In this document: piece by piece, positions 49,001 to 56,920 of the stretch
How positions within the stretch are numbered: position 1 is the first letter of the stretch
How the letters are laid out: each line of letters begins with the position of its first letter
Source: Actinophytocola xinjiangensis
GTDB taxonomy: Bacteria; Actinomycetota; Actinomycetes; Mycobacteriales; Pseudonocardiaceae
DNA length: 64,000 nucleotides
Reading direction: 5' to 3'
Assembly: GCF_001921215.1 (NCBI RefSeq)
Contig: NZ_MSIF01000036.1
Location: 1 to 64,000 of the forward strand
Program-made: the position numbers and the translations under genes
Notes under the pieces: model-generated
What the model was told of the DNA's origin: nothing
The model's input: only the letters and a program-made list of their open reading frames with translations
Database searches by the model: none

Positions 49001-49075
49001 GCGGCCCGGCGGACCGACGCGGTGGCCATCGCCTACGAGCGGGGCCTGCTCGACGACGCGCCCGGTGGCCGGTGA
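46061..49075 (+). CDS. LAL-type LuxR transcriptional regulator with AAA ATPase domain
   Basis: A large ATP-binding regulator of 1004 aa. Residues ~15-200 hold the AAA/STAND ATPase with Walker A SGDAGVGKT and Walker B VVLVLEDLHWAD. The middle is TPR-like helical repeat. The last ~65 residues are a LuxR HTH: LDPFTPRERSVLRLVALG, NRQVGEELYISEKTVSVHLS. Such regulators often control antibiotic or sugar genes after ligand-driven oligomerisation. It is followed by two genes each overlapping by 4 nt, so the three form one translated unit. Its target is not visible. Confidence 0.95.
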   Translation: MQNVARLGSGIALVARDRELDRLRVTFEQAAAGTAAALLISGDAGVGKTRLTEELAALARDKDALVLTGRCLDAGETGLPYLPFVEAMAQLPDPEQALRTRPALARLLPDAVLPAGEADQSGGVGTRDGVRRSEQDIGQLQLFDAVHGLLTDLAADRCVVLVLEDLHWADGSTRWLLAFLVSRLRDQRLLVAGTYRGDDLHRRHPLRQLLAELVRQPATERLELTPFGDADSRTFVAALADEVLPEDTVREVAERSEGNAFFAEELVAAYTESGHPSGLPATLVDVLLSRVERLSAPAQQVIRVASVGGRRIGHHVLLDVVELSETELEEALREAVQHHVLLPQQQDNREIYSFRHALLREAVYGDLLPGERVRLHSAYAKRLLGKHVRRGMAAALAHHSMESHQLPQALAASVTAGIEAKQSGAPTESLRHFERALKLWDAVPEADRPPDVDEGALLRKASHAAGSAGEPERAVAFLRSAATLLDPDGDPELAGMTLRRFASALFAVEGRDEEARQVIERAWEHVRDLPPSCEKAWVLAVYAAILRGIGDPAEARVFAEMAVADARAADEPAVEADALSTLAVLDEADDLLEQSRERLRQAQRLAQLADAPSVELRTWHYLGLNHYEHGEIDQAIAVIDEGLARARSTGLAWGSYGFELRALKVITSYARGDWDASESAAEPPGRRVSNTVSARIAALGSAVVVARGRLEEGARLVAELRPEWNRDFQIGATMGAVGAELAFWQGRHQDGVRGVRETVEWAERVAGKWPLVNIRIAALGLALCAERAGDAARRRAEDERLAAVEEGQRLLTLARDTARLGRARTGRLGPEGRGWLARAEAEASRLSGEDDPALWRTVIENFGYGAVYEQAVARWRLAEALLGAEDRQGAETELRAAEKVACRLGALPLRDAVRSLARRARLTLGDGPVPRTSLDPFTPRERSVLRLVALGRTNRQVGEELYISEKTVSVHLSRIMAKLGAARRTDAVAIAYERGLLDDAPGGR

Positions 49076-49827
49076 CCGATCTGGTGGCGCGGCTGCGGGC
49101 CGCGGGATGCGTGTTCGCCGAGGAGGAGGCGCGGCTGCTCACCGAGGCGGCGTCCTCGCCGGCGGAGCTGGCGGGGCTGACCGAGCGGCGGGTGGCCGGC
49201 GAGCCGTTGGAGTACGTGCTGGGCTGGGCGGAGTTCCACGGGCTGCGGCTGCACATCGGGCCGGGCGTGTTCGTCCCGCGCCACCGCACGGAGTTCCTGG
49301 TCGACCAGGCGGTGGCGCTGGCCCGCCCCGGCGCGGTGGTCGTCGACCTGTGCTGCGGTTGTGGCGCTGTCGGCGCGGCGATCGCGGCGGCGGTCCCGGT
49401 CGAGCTGCACGCGGCGGACGTGTCGCCGGCCGCGGTGGCGGCCGCGCGGCGCAACGTGCCGAGGGTGTACCAGGGTGACCTGTTCGCGGCCCTGCCCGGT
49501 GAGCTGCGCGGACGGGTCGAGGTCCTGGTGGCGAACGTGCCGTACGTGCCGACCGGTGAGATCGGGCTGATGCCGCCCGAGGCGCGTGACCACGAGCCGA
49601 GGCAGGCCCTCGACGGCGGCGCCGACGGGCTGGCCGTGCTGCGTCGGGTCGCGGCGTCGGCGGCGCGGTGGCTGGCGCCGGGCGGGCACCTGCTGTCCGA
49701 GTCGGGGCGGCGGCAGGCCGGGCCGGCGGTGGCGGTGCTGGCCGGGGCGGGGCTGGAGGCGTGGTCGGTGAGCGCCGAGGGGGAGGAGGCCACGGCGGTG
49801 ATCGGCCGCGTTAGGGTCGCCGGGTGA
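49072..49827 (+). CDS. PrmC-related putative protein N5-glutamine methyltransferase
   Basis: A 251-aa SAM-dependent methyltransferase similar to PrmC/HemK: EPLEYVLGWAEFHGLRL in the N-terminal part, VFVPRHRTEFLV, the SAM loop VVDLCCGCGAVGAA and the catalytic NVPYVP in place of the canonical NPPY. This N-x-PYVP form is what I would expect in the actinobacterial PrmC-related subgroup with unknown substrate, not in the release-factor enzyme itself. GTG overlaps the LAL gene stop (GTGA). Confidence 0.88.
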   Translation: MTDLVARLRAAGCVFAEEEARLLTEAASSPAELAGLTERRVAGEPLEYVLGWAEFHGLRLHIGPGVFVPRHRTEFLVDQAVALARPGAVVVDLCCGCGAVGAAIAAAVPVELHAADVSPAAVAAARRNVPRVYQGDLFAALPGELRGRVEVLVANVPYVPTGEIGLMPPEARDHEPRQALDGGADGLAVLRRVAASAARWLAPGGHLLSESGRRQAGPAVAVLAGAGLEAWSVSAEGEEATAVIGRVRVAG

Positions 49828-50645
49828 CTGAGGCGGACTGCCGTTGCTGGTTGTGCGCCGGCGGCGAGTTACCGGCAGGGCTCGGCCCGCGTGAGCTGAA
49901 CATGGTGTGGCACATCGAGGAGCACGGCTGGAGTGTCGTGGTCGTGGCCGAGGAGCGGGAGGTGCCCGGCTGGGCCTACTCGGTGGGCCTGTGGCACACG
50001 ATGCGGTCGCCGGAGGTCTGCATGTTCGGGCTGCGCGGGCGGGACATGCACGCCTGGGTCAACGCCGTCGGCCAGCAGGTCCGCGCGGGGCAGACGTTGC
50101 GGCCGGGGGAGCAGCGGTGGGGCGTGCTGGACGGGTTCCCGGTGGTGGTGCGCCCGGTGGACCCGAGCTGGCAGGAGGAGATGCTCACCCTCGCGGGGGA
50201 TTTCTACCGGTCGGCGGTGCCGGCGGTGCAGCTGGTCTGGCCCGACCGCGACGGCCGGTTCCCGTGGGACGCGGCGGCCGGTGAGCGGTGCCGCGCCAAC
50301 CAGCCCCTGTTGTGGCTCCCGCGCGACGACCATCCGCCGGGCCAGTGGACCAGGCTCGCCGACCTCGCGACCTCCCCGTTCCCGGACACCGACGGCGACG
50401 AACTGGTCGTCGGTTCGACCGGGGTGATCCGGGGCGAGGCGCCGATCGTCGGCATCGTGCACACCCGGTCCGGGGGGTGGGAGTTCCGCGACAGCCGTTC
50501 CCCCGGCGGGGAGACGGGCCTGGTGCACCTGCGGCACCTGGTGACGGGCCATCCGCACATCCGTGACTTCGCTGACCTGCCGCGCGGCCACGCCGCCTGG
50601 CAGGAACCGGACGGCAACTGGTCGCGGACCACGCACGAGGGCTGA
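49824..50645 (+). CDS. DUF4262 domain protein
   Basis: A 273-aa protein of unknown function. The DUF4262 signature is HIEEHGWSVVVVAEE with GWAYSVGLWHT and later FGLRGRDMHAWVN. The N-terminus carries a CRCWLC cysteine motif, which may bind a metal. The GTG at 49824 overlaps the methyltransferase stop by 4 nt, so it is translated in coupling with it and the LAL regulator gene. Confidence 0.88.
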   Translation: MTEADCRCWLCAGGELPAGLGPRELNMVWHIEEHGWSVVVVAEEREVPGWAYSVGLWHTMRSPEVCMFGLRGRDMHAWVNAVGQQVRAGQTLRPGEQRWGVLDGFPVVVRPVDPSWQEEMLTLAGDFYRSAVPAVQLVWPDRDGRFPWDAAAGERCRANQPLLWLPRDDHPPGQWTRLADLATSPFPDTDGDELVVGSTGVIRGEAPIVGIVHTRSGGWEFRDSRSPGGETGLVHLRHLVTGHPHIRDFADLPRGHAAWQEPDGNWSRTTHEG

Positions 50646-50687
50646 CAGTCCATAGTGGACTTGTAGGTTCTCCACTACGCTCTGCTG

Positions 50688-51359
50688 ATGCCGTCGACCG
50701 TCGAGTTGAACCGCCGCACCACCGGAACCCCCGGCGCCGAGCCGCCGGTGGTCCTCCTGCACGCCCTCGGTGAGGACGCCGCCACCTGGACGGACTTCGC
50801 GGCCAGACTCGATGGCCGGCACACCATCGCCCTCGACCTGCGCGGCCACGGCCGGAGTCCGCGCCCCGACACCTACACGTTCGACCTGATGGTGGCGGAC
50901 GTGATCCTGGCGCTGCCCGACGTGTCCGAGATGGACCTCGTCGGCCACTCGATGGGTGCCCTGGTCGCGTCGCTGCTGGCCGGGCGGCACCCGGAGCTGG
51001 TGCGCCACCTGGTCCTGGAGGACAGTCCCGTGCCGCCCGAGCACGGCCCGCCGCTGCCCGACCCGAACCCGCCCGCCGAGCCCGACACCCCGCCCCCGTT
51101 CGACTGGCGGGCCGTGGTCCCGCTGCGCGGGGACGGCCGCCGCGCCAACCCCGCGTGGTGGACGAACATCCGCCGGTTCCCGTCGCCGACCCTGTGGGTC
51201 AGCGGAGGCCCGTCGAGCCACCTCGACCAGACCCGCCACGTCGAGGCCGCCACCCAGATGCCCTCGGCCACGGTCGAGACGATCCCGGTCGGACACGAGA
51301 TCCACGCCCGGGCGCCGGAGCGGTTCGCCGCGGTGGTGGCGCCGTTCCTGTCCCGCTGA
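50688..51359 (+). CDS. Alpha/beta-fold hydrolase
   Basis: A small hydrolase of 223 aa. Oxyanion motif VVLLHALGEDAATW, a DLRGHGRS turn, nucleophile elbow VGHSMGA (Ser), and the catalytic His in VGHEIH near the C-terminus. The cap region is short and Pro-rich (PPLPDPNPPAEPDTPPPF), so the acid residue position is unclear. The substrate is not predictable. The upstream gap of 42 bp has an AT-rich ATAGTGGACTTGTAGG stretch. A 14-bp hairpin begins at its stop codon. Confidence 0.9.
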   Translation: MPSTVELNRRTTGTPGAEPPVVLLHALGEDAATWTDFAARLDGRHTIALDLRGHGRSPRPDTYTFDLMVADVILALPDVSEMDLVGHSMGALVASLLAGRHPELVRHLVLEDSPVPPEHGPPLPDPNPPAEPDTPPPFDWRAVVPLRGDGRRANPAWWTNIRRFPSPTLWVSGGPSSHLDQTRHVEAATQMPSATVETIPVGHEIHARAPERFAAVVAPFLSR

Positions 51360-51392
51360 ACCGGCCGGCCCCGGCCACGGGGCCGGCCGGTT
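51359..51392. terminator. Bidirectional terminator hairpin
   Basis: A 14-bp perfect stem (51359-51372 with 51379-51392; AACCGGCCGGCCCC) and a 6-nt loop lie between the convergent hydrolase and Pro/Thr-rich membrane protein genes. Confidence 0.9.
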
Positions 51393-51395
51393 CGG

Positions 51396-53075
51396 TCAGC
51401 TCCGGCCGTCGATCTCCGGTGCGGGCGGCGCTGGCGGGAAACTGAGCGGGGACAGGGGTTTCGGCTGACCCGGCGCGGGGTCGGTCGGCTCGGGGGCTGC
51501 CGTCGACTGGACGTGTCCGGTGGCCGCCGGGTTGTCACCGGCGGTTGGCGCCGACTCGCCCGCGTCGGTGGACCGCTCCGGTGACACCGGACTGTCGTCG
51601 GCCGGCGACCTTTCCGGCGCGGGCTGGTTCTCCTGACCGCCCGGGGCCGTCGGTTCCGAGGGAGGGCCGGCGGCGGGGGTTGGTTCGCTCGCGCCGGTGT
51701 CCGTCGCGGGGTCGTCGCCGGCTGGTGGTTCGCCCGCGCCGGTGTTCGCCGTTGCGGTCGCCGCGCCCGGGGCTGGGTCGGCGGATGTCGTGTCGGCGGG
51801 TTCCGTTGGCTCGCTGGGGGTGTCGGCGAGCGGGGTCGGTGGTTCGGCGGGAGTGCTCGCCGCGGTGTCGCCGGGTTCCGCCGGCTGGGCGGGTGCCGGG
51901 TCCGTCGGTCGGGCTGGCTCGCTGGGCGGGGACTCGGTCGAGGTGGTCGCCGCGGGCGTGTCGACGGGTTGCGCCGGTTCGGCCGTGACCGTCTCGGTTG
52001 TCGCGCCGGACTCCGGTGTCGTGGCGTGGGGCTGTGTTTCCGCCGTGGACGTTTCCTCGGTCGGTTGGACCTGGCCGATTGTCGTCGCCGGGGAGGCCGG
52101 TGGGGTTTCAGCGGCGGGCAGGGCGTCGGCCACCGTCGCGGACGGGGTGATCGTCGCCGTGATGCCGTCGGGTTGGGGGCCGTCCGACGGAGCGGCGGTG
52201 TCGACGTGGACGGTCTGGGTGATCTCCGCGTCGTCCTCCGGGGTCGCCGGTGTGTCCGAAGTGGAGCCGGCGGCGGCGAACGGCGCGGGCGGCTGGGCGA
52301 CGGGCGTGAACCGGCCACTGGACTGTCCTGGCCCGGGAACCGCCGGTTGCTGACCGGTCATCGGCCCGGGGTACGGGGGACGGCGGATACCCATCGGCGG
52401 CGTCATGGGTTCGCGGCGGGCCGGGCGGGTGCGGTGCGCCAGCACGATCGCGACCACGCCGAGAATCACCGCGCCCAGCGGCAGGTACAGGCCGATGTCG
52501 ACCATGAAGTCGACGCCCTCGCCGGGGTCGAGCGGGCTTTCGTTCCACGTGCGCATGTCCAGCAGGCTGCTGATCAGCTGGAACGTCGCCACCCCGGCCA
52601 ACATGCCGACGCCGGCCGACACCAGTGACCGGCCGGCCGTGCGTACCCCCGGGCGCAGCGACCGCCCGGCCAGGTACATGAACACCGCCGCCACCAACAA
52701 CAACGCCGCCGCGACCGACGGCAGGATCCCGGTGACCGCGGTGGTGGACTGGGCCAGGGGGGAGTCGATGCCGTCGCTGGTGGCCGTCAGACCCCACCAC
52801 GTGACGTCGTAGCCGAACGTCCCCTCGCCGGGGCCCCACGAGTTGGTGACCGAGTGCACCGGGAGGAACAGCCCGGCGATCGTGAGCCCGGCGGCCAGGA
52901 CCGCCGCCACCGCGCCGATCGCCGGCACGGCCCCGACCCCGGTCCGCCGCCGGGGCGGCTTCGGCGGCTTCGGCGGCGGTGGCGGGGGAGGAGGCGGTGG
53001 TGGTGTGGGCGGCCGCATGCCCATCGGCGGTGGCTGGAACGGTCGCTGCGGTGGCGGCTGAGTCACGGCCTGCAT
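51396..53075 (-). CDS. Membrane protein with Pro-rich head and long Thr/Pro/Glu/Ala tail
   Basis: A 559-aa protein that I do not recognise. The N-terminus is Pro-rich (QPPPQRPFQPPP, then a run of Pro and KPPKPPRR). Four hydrophobic segments follow within residues ~45-220, with an outer loop containing SWGPGEGTFGYDVTWWGL. The rest (~300 residues) is low-complexity Thr/Pro/Ala/Glu/Ser, with no fold expected. Such proteins are common in actinomycetes and possibly span the wall. The ATG at 53075 was taken as it starts the Pro-rich head. Confidence 0.75.
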   Translation of the reverse strand: MQAVTQPPPQRPFQPPPMGMRPPTPPPPPPPPPPPKPPKPPRRRTGVGAVPAIGAVAAVLAAGLTIAGLFLPVHSVTNSWGPGEGTFGYDVTWWGLTATSDGIDSPLAQSTTAVTGILPSVAAALLLVAAVFMYLAGRSLRPGVRTAGRSLVSAGVGMLAGVATFQLISSLLDMRTWNESPLDPGEGVDFMVDIGLYLPLGAVILGVVAIVLAHRTRPARREPMTPPMGIRRPPYPGPMTGQQPAVPGPGQSSGRFTPVAQPPAPFAAAGSTSDTPATPEDDAEITQTVHVDTAAPSDGPQPDGITATITPSATVADALPAAETPPASPATTIGQVQPTEETSTAETQPHATTPESGATTETVTAEPAQPVDTPAATTSTESPPSEPARPTDPAPAQPAEPGDTAASTPAEPPTPLADTPSEPTEPADTTSADPAPGAATATANTGAGEPPAGDDPATDTGASEPTPAAGPPSEPTAPGGQENQPAPERSPADDSPVSPERSTDAGESAPTAGDNPAATGHVQSTAAPEPTDPAPGQPKPLSPLSFPPAPPAPEIDGRS

Positions 53076-53351
53076 GATGCCAGTGATCCCGGACACCCAT
53101 GTCCGGAAGGGCGCCAATCGTTGCCCCGGCGTGCCCTGCCCACCGCGCACCGCGCCCTCACCTGCCACAACCCCGCGCCGGCCGGGTCAGGAGGGCCTGC
53201 CTGCGACGGGGGGCGACCCGCTGGGAGCGGCGGTCACTGTCGGCTACTGAGTGACTTTCGCATTTCGGTGAGTGATGTTGAAAACGATCGCTACCAGACT
53301 CGTTGCGTTAGCGAACGTCACGTTCCGCGCTTGCCCCCCTCTTTCTCCGTA

Positions 53352-53390
53352 GCGGCGGTTGGCTCGTGCGAGGGCCGGGCCAACCGCCGC
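53352..53390. repeat. REP-like palindrome, copy 1
   Basis: Arms GCGGCGGTTGGC (53352-53363) and GCCAACCGCCGC (53379-53390) make a perfect 12-bp stem with a 15-base loop. Copy 2, with identical arms, lies 140 bp on. Confidence 0.85.
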
Positions 53391-53529
53391 CTACCAGGAA
53401 CGGGGCGGGAGGCGGCGCGGCTCGGGCGCCACTCACGGACGCGACTGTTGGGGCACCGGCACCGCGCGAGCGGTGTCGCGACAGCACGTCCGGCGGCGCC
53501 CGAGTCGCCCGGACGCGGGCGACTTCGTG

Positions 53530-53568
53530 GCGGCGGTTGGCGCGAGCGAGGGCCGGGCCAACCGCCGC
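53530..53568. repeat. REP-like palindrome, copy 2
   Basis: The same arms as copy 1 (53530-53541 and 53557-53568). The loop differs only in its first five bases; GCGAGGGCCGG is shared. It stands 14 bp beyond the 3' end of the TetR gene. Confidence 0.85.
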
Positions 53569-53581
53569 CAACCGGAGCGGA

Positions 53582-54172
53582 TCAGCGGGGGAGGACCCGG
53601 GACTTCCAGTCGGCGATCAGGGCCGTACGCCGGCCGGGGTCACCGCCGATCATGGCGTCCAGGGCCAGACCGCGGAACAGGTGCACGGTCAGCAGCAGCA
53701 CGGTCTCCAGTTCGGTCGGGTCGGCGGGAACGTCGGGGGCGCCGACGAGCCGCCGGTAGAACTCGAGGGTCGTGTGGCCCAGCGCCCGGTCGACGGGCAG
53801 CAGGCTCGCCCGCAGTTCCTCGTCGGTGCGGGCGGCGACCCACAGTTCGACCGCGGCGGTCGACAGGGCGCCGGAGTACGCCTCCCACAGCAGGTCGATG
53901 CCCTTCTCCAGGCGGTCCGGGCCGGTGGGCAGGTCGCCGTCGAGGATCTTGGCGGCCAGGCGGGTGAACAGGTGCTCCAGCGCGCTGGTCATCAGGTCGG
54001 CCTTGGTGGTGAAGTGGTGCTGCTGCGCGCCCCGGGACACGCCGGCCCGCTGACAGATCTCGATCACCGTGGTGTGCGCGTAGCCCAGTTCCACCAGACA
54101 GTCGATGGTCGCGTCGAGCAGCAGGGCGCGGGTGCGCGTACTGCGTTCCTGCTGGGTCCGGTGCGCGGTCAC
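53582..54172 (-). CDS. TetR-family regulator of the adjacent fatty-acid genes
   Basis: A 196-aa TetR. HTH: RTRALLLDATIDCLVELGY with TTVIEICQRAGVSRGAQQHHFTTK; the C-terminal region contains VELWVAARTDEELR, found in a TetR group near acyl-CoA genes. The GTG at 54172 gives a normal N-terminus; an upstream ATG (54217) would extend over the presumed operator. It diverges from the acyl-CoA dehydrogenase gene with 93 bp between, so this is its likely target; an acyl-CoA might be the ligand. Confidence 0.9.
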   Translation of the reverse strand: MTAHRTQQERSTRTRALLLDATIDCLVELGYAHTTVIEICQRAGVSRGAQQHHFTTKADLMTSALEHLFTRLAAKILDGDLPTGPDRLEKGIDLLWEAYSGALSTAAVELWVAARTDEELRASLLPVDRALGHTTLEFYRRLVGAPDVPADPTELETVLLLTVHLFRGLALDAMIGGDPGRRTALIADWKSRVLPR

Positions 54173-54265
54173 GTGTCGACTCCTCCGCTTTACGTGCAGG
54201 TCCGCACGCATGTACATTCAGGCCAGACTTTACATGCCGCCCGGATTGTTTCTTGGGGAGATCTC

Positions 54266-55417
54266 ATGCCGCTGACCCAGCGCTCGTCCTGGCTGACCGA
54301 GGATCTCGACACCTTCCGCGACCTCGCCCGTTCCTTCTGCCAGAAGGAACTCGCACCGCACCAGGAACGCTGGGCGCAGGCCAAGCAGGTGGACCGCGAG
54401 CTGTGGAACAAGGCCGGCGAGGTCGGCCTGCTGTGCCTGAGCGTCCCCGAGGAGTACGGCGGTGGCGGCGGCACGTTCGCCCACGAGGCGGTCCTGCTGG
54501 AGGAACAGGCCAAGGCCGGCGACGACGCGTGGGGCAACGCCGTGCACAGCGGCATCGTCGCCCACTACCTGCTGGCGTGCGGCACCGAGGACCAGAAGCG
54601 CCGCTACCTGCCGCGCCTGGCCTCCGGCGAGCTCGTCGGCGCGATCGCGATGACCGAACCGGGCACCGGCTCGGACCTGCAGAACGTGCGCTCCAAAGCC
54701 ATCCGGGACGGCGACCACTACGTCCTCAACGGCGCCAAGACGTTCATCACCAACGGCGCCCAGGCCAACCTGGTGGTCGTGGTCGCCAAGACCGACCCGG
54801 CGGAGAAGGCACAGGGCGTGTCGCTGCTGCTGCTGGAGACCGAGGGCGCCGAGGGCTTCCGCCGGGGGCGGGTCCTGGACAAGGTCGGCCTCAAGGGCCA
54901 GGACACCGCCGAGCTGTTCTTCGACGACGTCCGGATCCCGGCCGAGAACCTCCTGGGCGGCACCGAGGGTCTCGGATTCGTGCACCTGATGCAGCAGCTG
55001 CCGCAGGAACGGCTGATCATCGCGGTGTCGGCGGTGGCCGCGATGGAGTCGGCGGTCGAGATGACCGTGGCCTACACCAAGGAACGCACCGCGTTCGGCC
55101 GGGAGATCTTCAAGTTCCAGAACACCAAGTTCACCCTCGCCGAGGCCGCCACCGAGGTCGCGGTCTCCAAGGCCTACCTCGACCAGTGCATCGAACGCCA
55201 CCTGCGCGGCGAACTGGACGTGACCGGCGCGGCGATGGCCAAGTGGTGGACCACCGACCGGCTCTCCCGGGTCGCCGACGAGTGCCTGCAGCTGTTCGGC
55301 GGTTACGGTTACATGACCGAGTACCCGATCTCGAGGGCCTGGACCGCGGCGCGCGTGCAGCGGATCTTCGGCGGCACGAACGAGATCATGAAGGAAATCA
55401 TCTCCCGTTCCCTGTAG
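54266..55417 (+). CDS. Acyl-CoA dehydrogenase
   Basis: FAD enzyme for the first step of beta-oxidation, 383 aa. FAD/substrate motifs: IAMTEPGTGSDLQNVRSKA, YVLNGAKTFITNG, QLFGGYGYMTEYPI and the ending FGGTNEIMKEII. The base Glu that medium-chain enzymes have at the last motif (YEGT) is Gly here, as in the long-chain/isovaleryl group where Glu lies in another helix. The ATG at 54266 follows GGGGAG. It starts an operon with the racemase (21-bp gap). Confidence 0.94.
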   Translation: MPLTQRSSWLTEDLDTFRDLARSFCQKELAPHQERWAQAKQVDRELWNKAGEVGLLCLSVPEEYGGGGGTFAHEAVLLEEQAKAGDDAWGNAVHSGIVAHYLLACGTEDQKRRYLPRLASGELVGAIAMTEPGTGSDLQNVRSKAIRDGDHYVLNGAKTFITNGAQANLVVVVAKTDPAEKAQGVSLLLLETEGAEGFRRGRVLDKVGLKGQDTAELFFDDVRIPAENLLGGTEGLGFVHLMQQLPQERLIIAVSAVAAMESAVEMTVAYTKERTAFGREIFKFQNTKFTLAEAATEVAVSKAYLDQCIERHLRGELDVTGAAMAKWWTTDRLSRVADECLQLFGGYGYMTEYPISRAWTAARVQRIFGGTNEIMKEIISRSL

Positions 55418-55438
55418 TCACAACCGAAGGGGAGGCTG

Positions 55439-56581
55439 ATGGGCGCCGGACCGCTCGTTGGGCTCAAGGTCGTCGAACTGGCGGGTCTCGCCCCGGCGCC
55501 GTTCGCCACCACCGTCCTGGCCGACCTCGGCGCCGACGTCGTGCGCGTCGACCGCGCCAAGCCCGGCTTCGACGTGCTGGTGTTCCCGAACGACCCGCTG
55601 TCGCGCTCGCGGCGGTGGATCGGCGTGGACACCAAGCAGCCGGCGGGCCGCGACGTGGTCCTGCGCCTGATCGACGGCGCCGACGTGCTCATCGAGGGCT
55701 TCCGCCCCGGCGTGACCGAGCGCCTCGGCCTTGGCCCGGAGGTGTGTCTGCAACGCAACCCCGGCCTGGTCTACGGCCGGGTCACGGGGTGGGGGCAGGA
55801 CGGTCCGCTGGCCCAGACCGCCGGCCACGACATCAACTACATCGGCCTGGCCGGCGCCCTGGAGCCGATCGGCCGCGCTGGCGAACGGCCCGTTCCCCCG
55901 CTGAACCTGCTCGGCGACTTCGGCGGCGGCGGAATGCTGCTGGCGATGGGTGTCCTGGCGGCACTGGTGGAGCGGGCGGCGTCGGGCAGGGGCCAGGTCG
56001 TCGACGCGTCGATGGTCGACGGCGCCGCGCTGCTGACGACGGGCCTGCACGGCCTGCGCAACATCGGCCTGTGGAACAAGGGCCGGGGCAACAACATGCT
56101 CGACGGCGGCGCCCCGTTCTACGACACCTACGAGACCTCCGACGGCCGGTACGTCGCCGTGGGCGCCATCGAGGAACGCTTCTGGCAGGCACTGGTGACG
56201 GTGTTGGGCGTGGACCCGGCCGACGTGGCCGGACGCCTTGACCAGGCGCGATGGCCCGAGGTTCGTGCCACGCTGGCGGCCGTGATCCGCACCCGCACCC
56301 GTGACGAGTGGGCGGCGCTGGCCGAGGGCACCGACGCGTGCCTCACCCCCGTCCTGACGCCGGAGGAGGCCGCCGAACACCCGCACAACACCGCCCGCGG
56401 AACCTTCGTGGCGCCCGACGGCCATCGCCAGCCGGCCCCCGCCCCCAGGTTCGACAGGACTCCCGCCGGCACGCCCGCAGCACCTCACGAGCCGAGGTCG
56501 GACACCGTGGAGGTGCTGTCCGACCTGGGTTACTCGCCGGAGGACGTGGAGAAGCTGCGGGCTGATGGCGTGATCGGCTGA
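55439..56581 (+). CDS. Alpha-methylacyl-CoA racemase (CoA-transferase family III)
   Basis: A 380-aa enzyme that inverts 2-methyl-branched acyl-CoA so that it can be oxidised. Family III opening LVGLKVVELAGLAPAPFA and ADLGADVVRVDR; the racemase pair His in GHDINYIGLAGAL and Asp in LLGDFGGGG (His126/Asp156 of mycobacterial MCR) are present, which separates it from true CoA transferases. With the acyl-CoA dehydrogenase before it, it fits breakdown of branched fatty acids or sterol side chains. Confidence 0.93.
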   Translation: MGAGPLVGLKVVELAGLAPAPFATTVLADLGADVVRVDRAKPGFDVLVFPNDPLSRSRRWIGVDTKQPAGRDVVLRLIDGADVLIEGFRPGVTERLGLGPEVCLQRNPGLVYGRVTGWGQDGPLAQTAGHDINYIGLAGALEPIGRAGERPVPPLNLLGDFGGGGMLLAMGVLAALVERAASGRGQVVDASMVDGAALLTTGLHGLRNIGLWNKGRGNNMLDGGAPFYDTYETSDGRYVAVGAIEERFWQALVTVLGVDPADVAGRLDQARWPEVRATLAAVIRTRTRDEWAALAEGTDACLTPVLTPEEAAEHPHNTARGTFVAPDGHRQPAPAPRFDRTPAGTPAAPHEPRSDTVEVLSDLGYSPEDVEKLRADGVIG

Positions 56582-56599
56582 GCGGATAGTCTCTGCGCC

Positions 56600-56887
56600 A
56601 TGAGCGCACGGATGTCGCTGGTCACGGTGTCGGTGAACCCCGGCGCCGGGGTGAGCGTGGCGGGGCGGCTGGACGCTGCCGGGATCGTCGAGGTCAACCA
56701 GGTGGTGACGGACTTTCTCGGCGGTGCCGAGCTTGACCTGCTCACCCTCGACCTGAGCGCGGTCTCCATGTGCGACCTCAGCGCGGTGGAGGTCGTTCGG
56801 CACGCGCAGGCCGGGTGCGCGAAGGCTGGGTGCGCGCTGCGGGTGGTTCCCTCGGATGCCGTTCGGTTCGCCATGCATCCCCGGTGA
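56600..56887 (+). CDS. STAS-domain protein (anti-sigma antagonist-like)
   Basis: A 95-aa single STAS domain: VSVAGRLDAAGIVEV..., the central strand LLTLDLSAVSMCDLSAVEVVRHA and a C-terminal helix. Such proteins bind anti-sigma kinases. The phosphorylation loop, normally Asp-Ser-Ser-Gly, reads Asp-Leu-Ser-Ala, so the usual phosphorylated Ser is Leu. It may work in an unphosphorylated, constantly active way or be a degenerate copy. It lies 18 bp after the racemase gene. Confidence 0.85.
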   Translation: MSARMSLVTVSVNPGAGVSVAGRLDAAGIVEVNQVVTDFLGGAELDLLTLDLSAVSMCDLSAVEVVRHAQAGCAKAGCALRVVPSDAVRFAMHPR

Positions 56888-56920
56888 GGTCAGGTCCAAT
56901 CCATGACCCCAGGGCACGAG

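Larger units (their letters stand above)
53076..53581. other. 506-bp gene-free stretch with palindromic repeats
   Basis: No coherent gene was found. Just ahead of the membrane-protein start is a 7-bp palindrome CCGGACA/TGTCCGG (53089-53106). An AT-richer middle (53240-53330) has TGAGTGA twice. The right part is filled by two near-identical hairpins at 53352-53390 and 53530-53568 with a further inverted pair (CTCGGGCGCC at 53421, GGCGCCCGAG at 53495) between them. Confidence 0.7.

Noticed and set aside
51545-52628. Plus-strand frames opposite the Thr/Pro-rich tail
   Set aside because: They mirror the low-complexity tail on the other strand and lack any domain.
53352-53568. CRISPR-like repeat pair
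   Set aside because: Only two copies, each palindromic with long arms, spaced 140 bp; no array and no cas genes.
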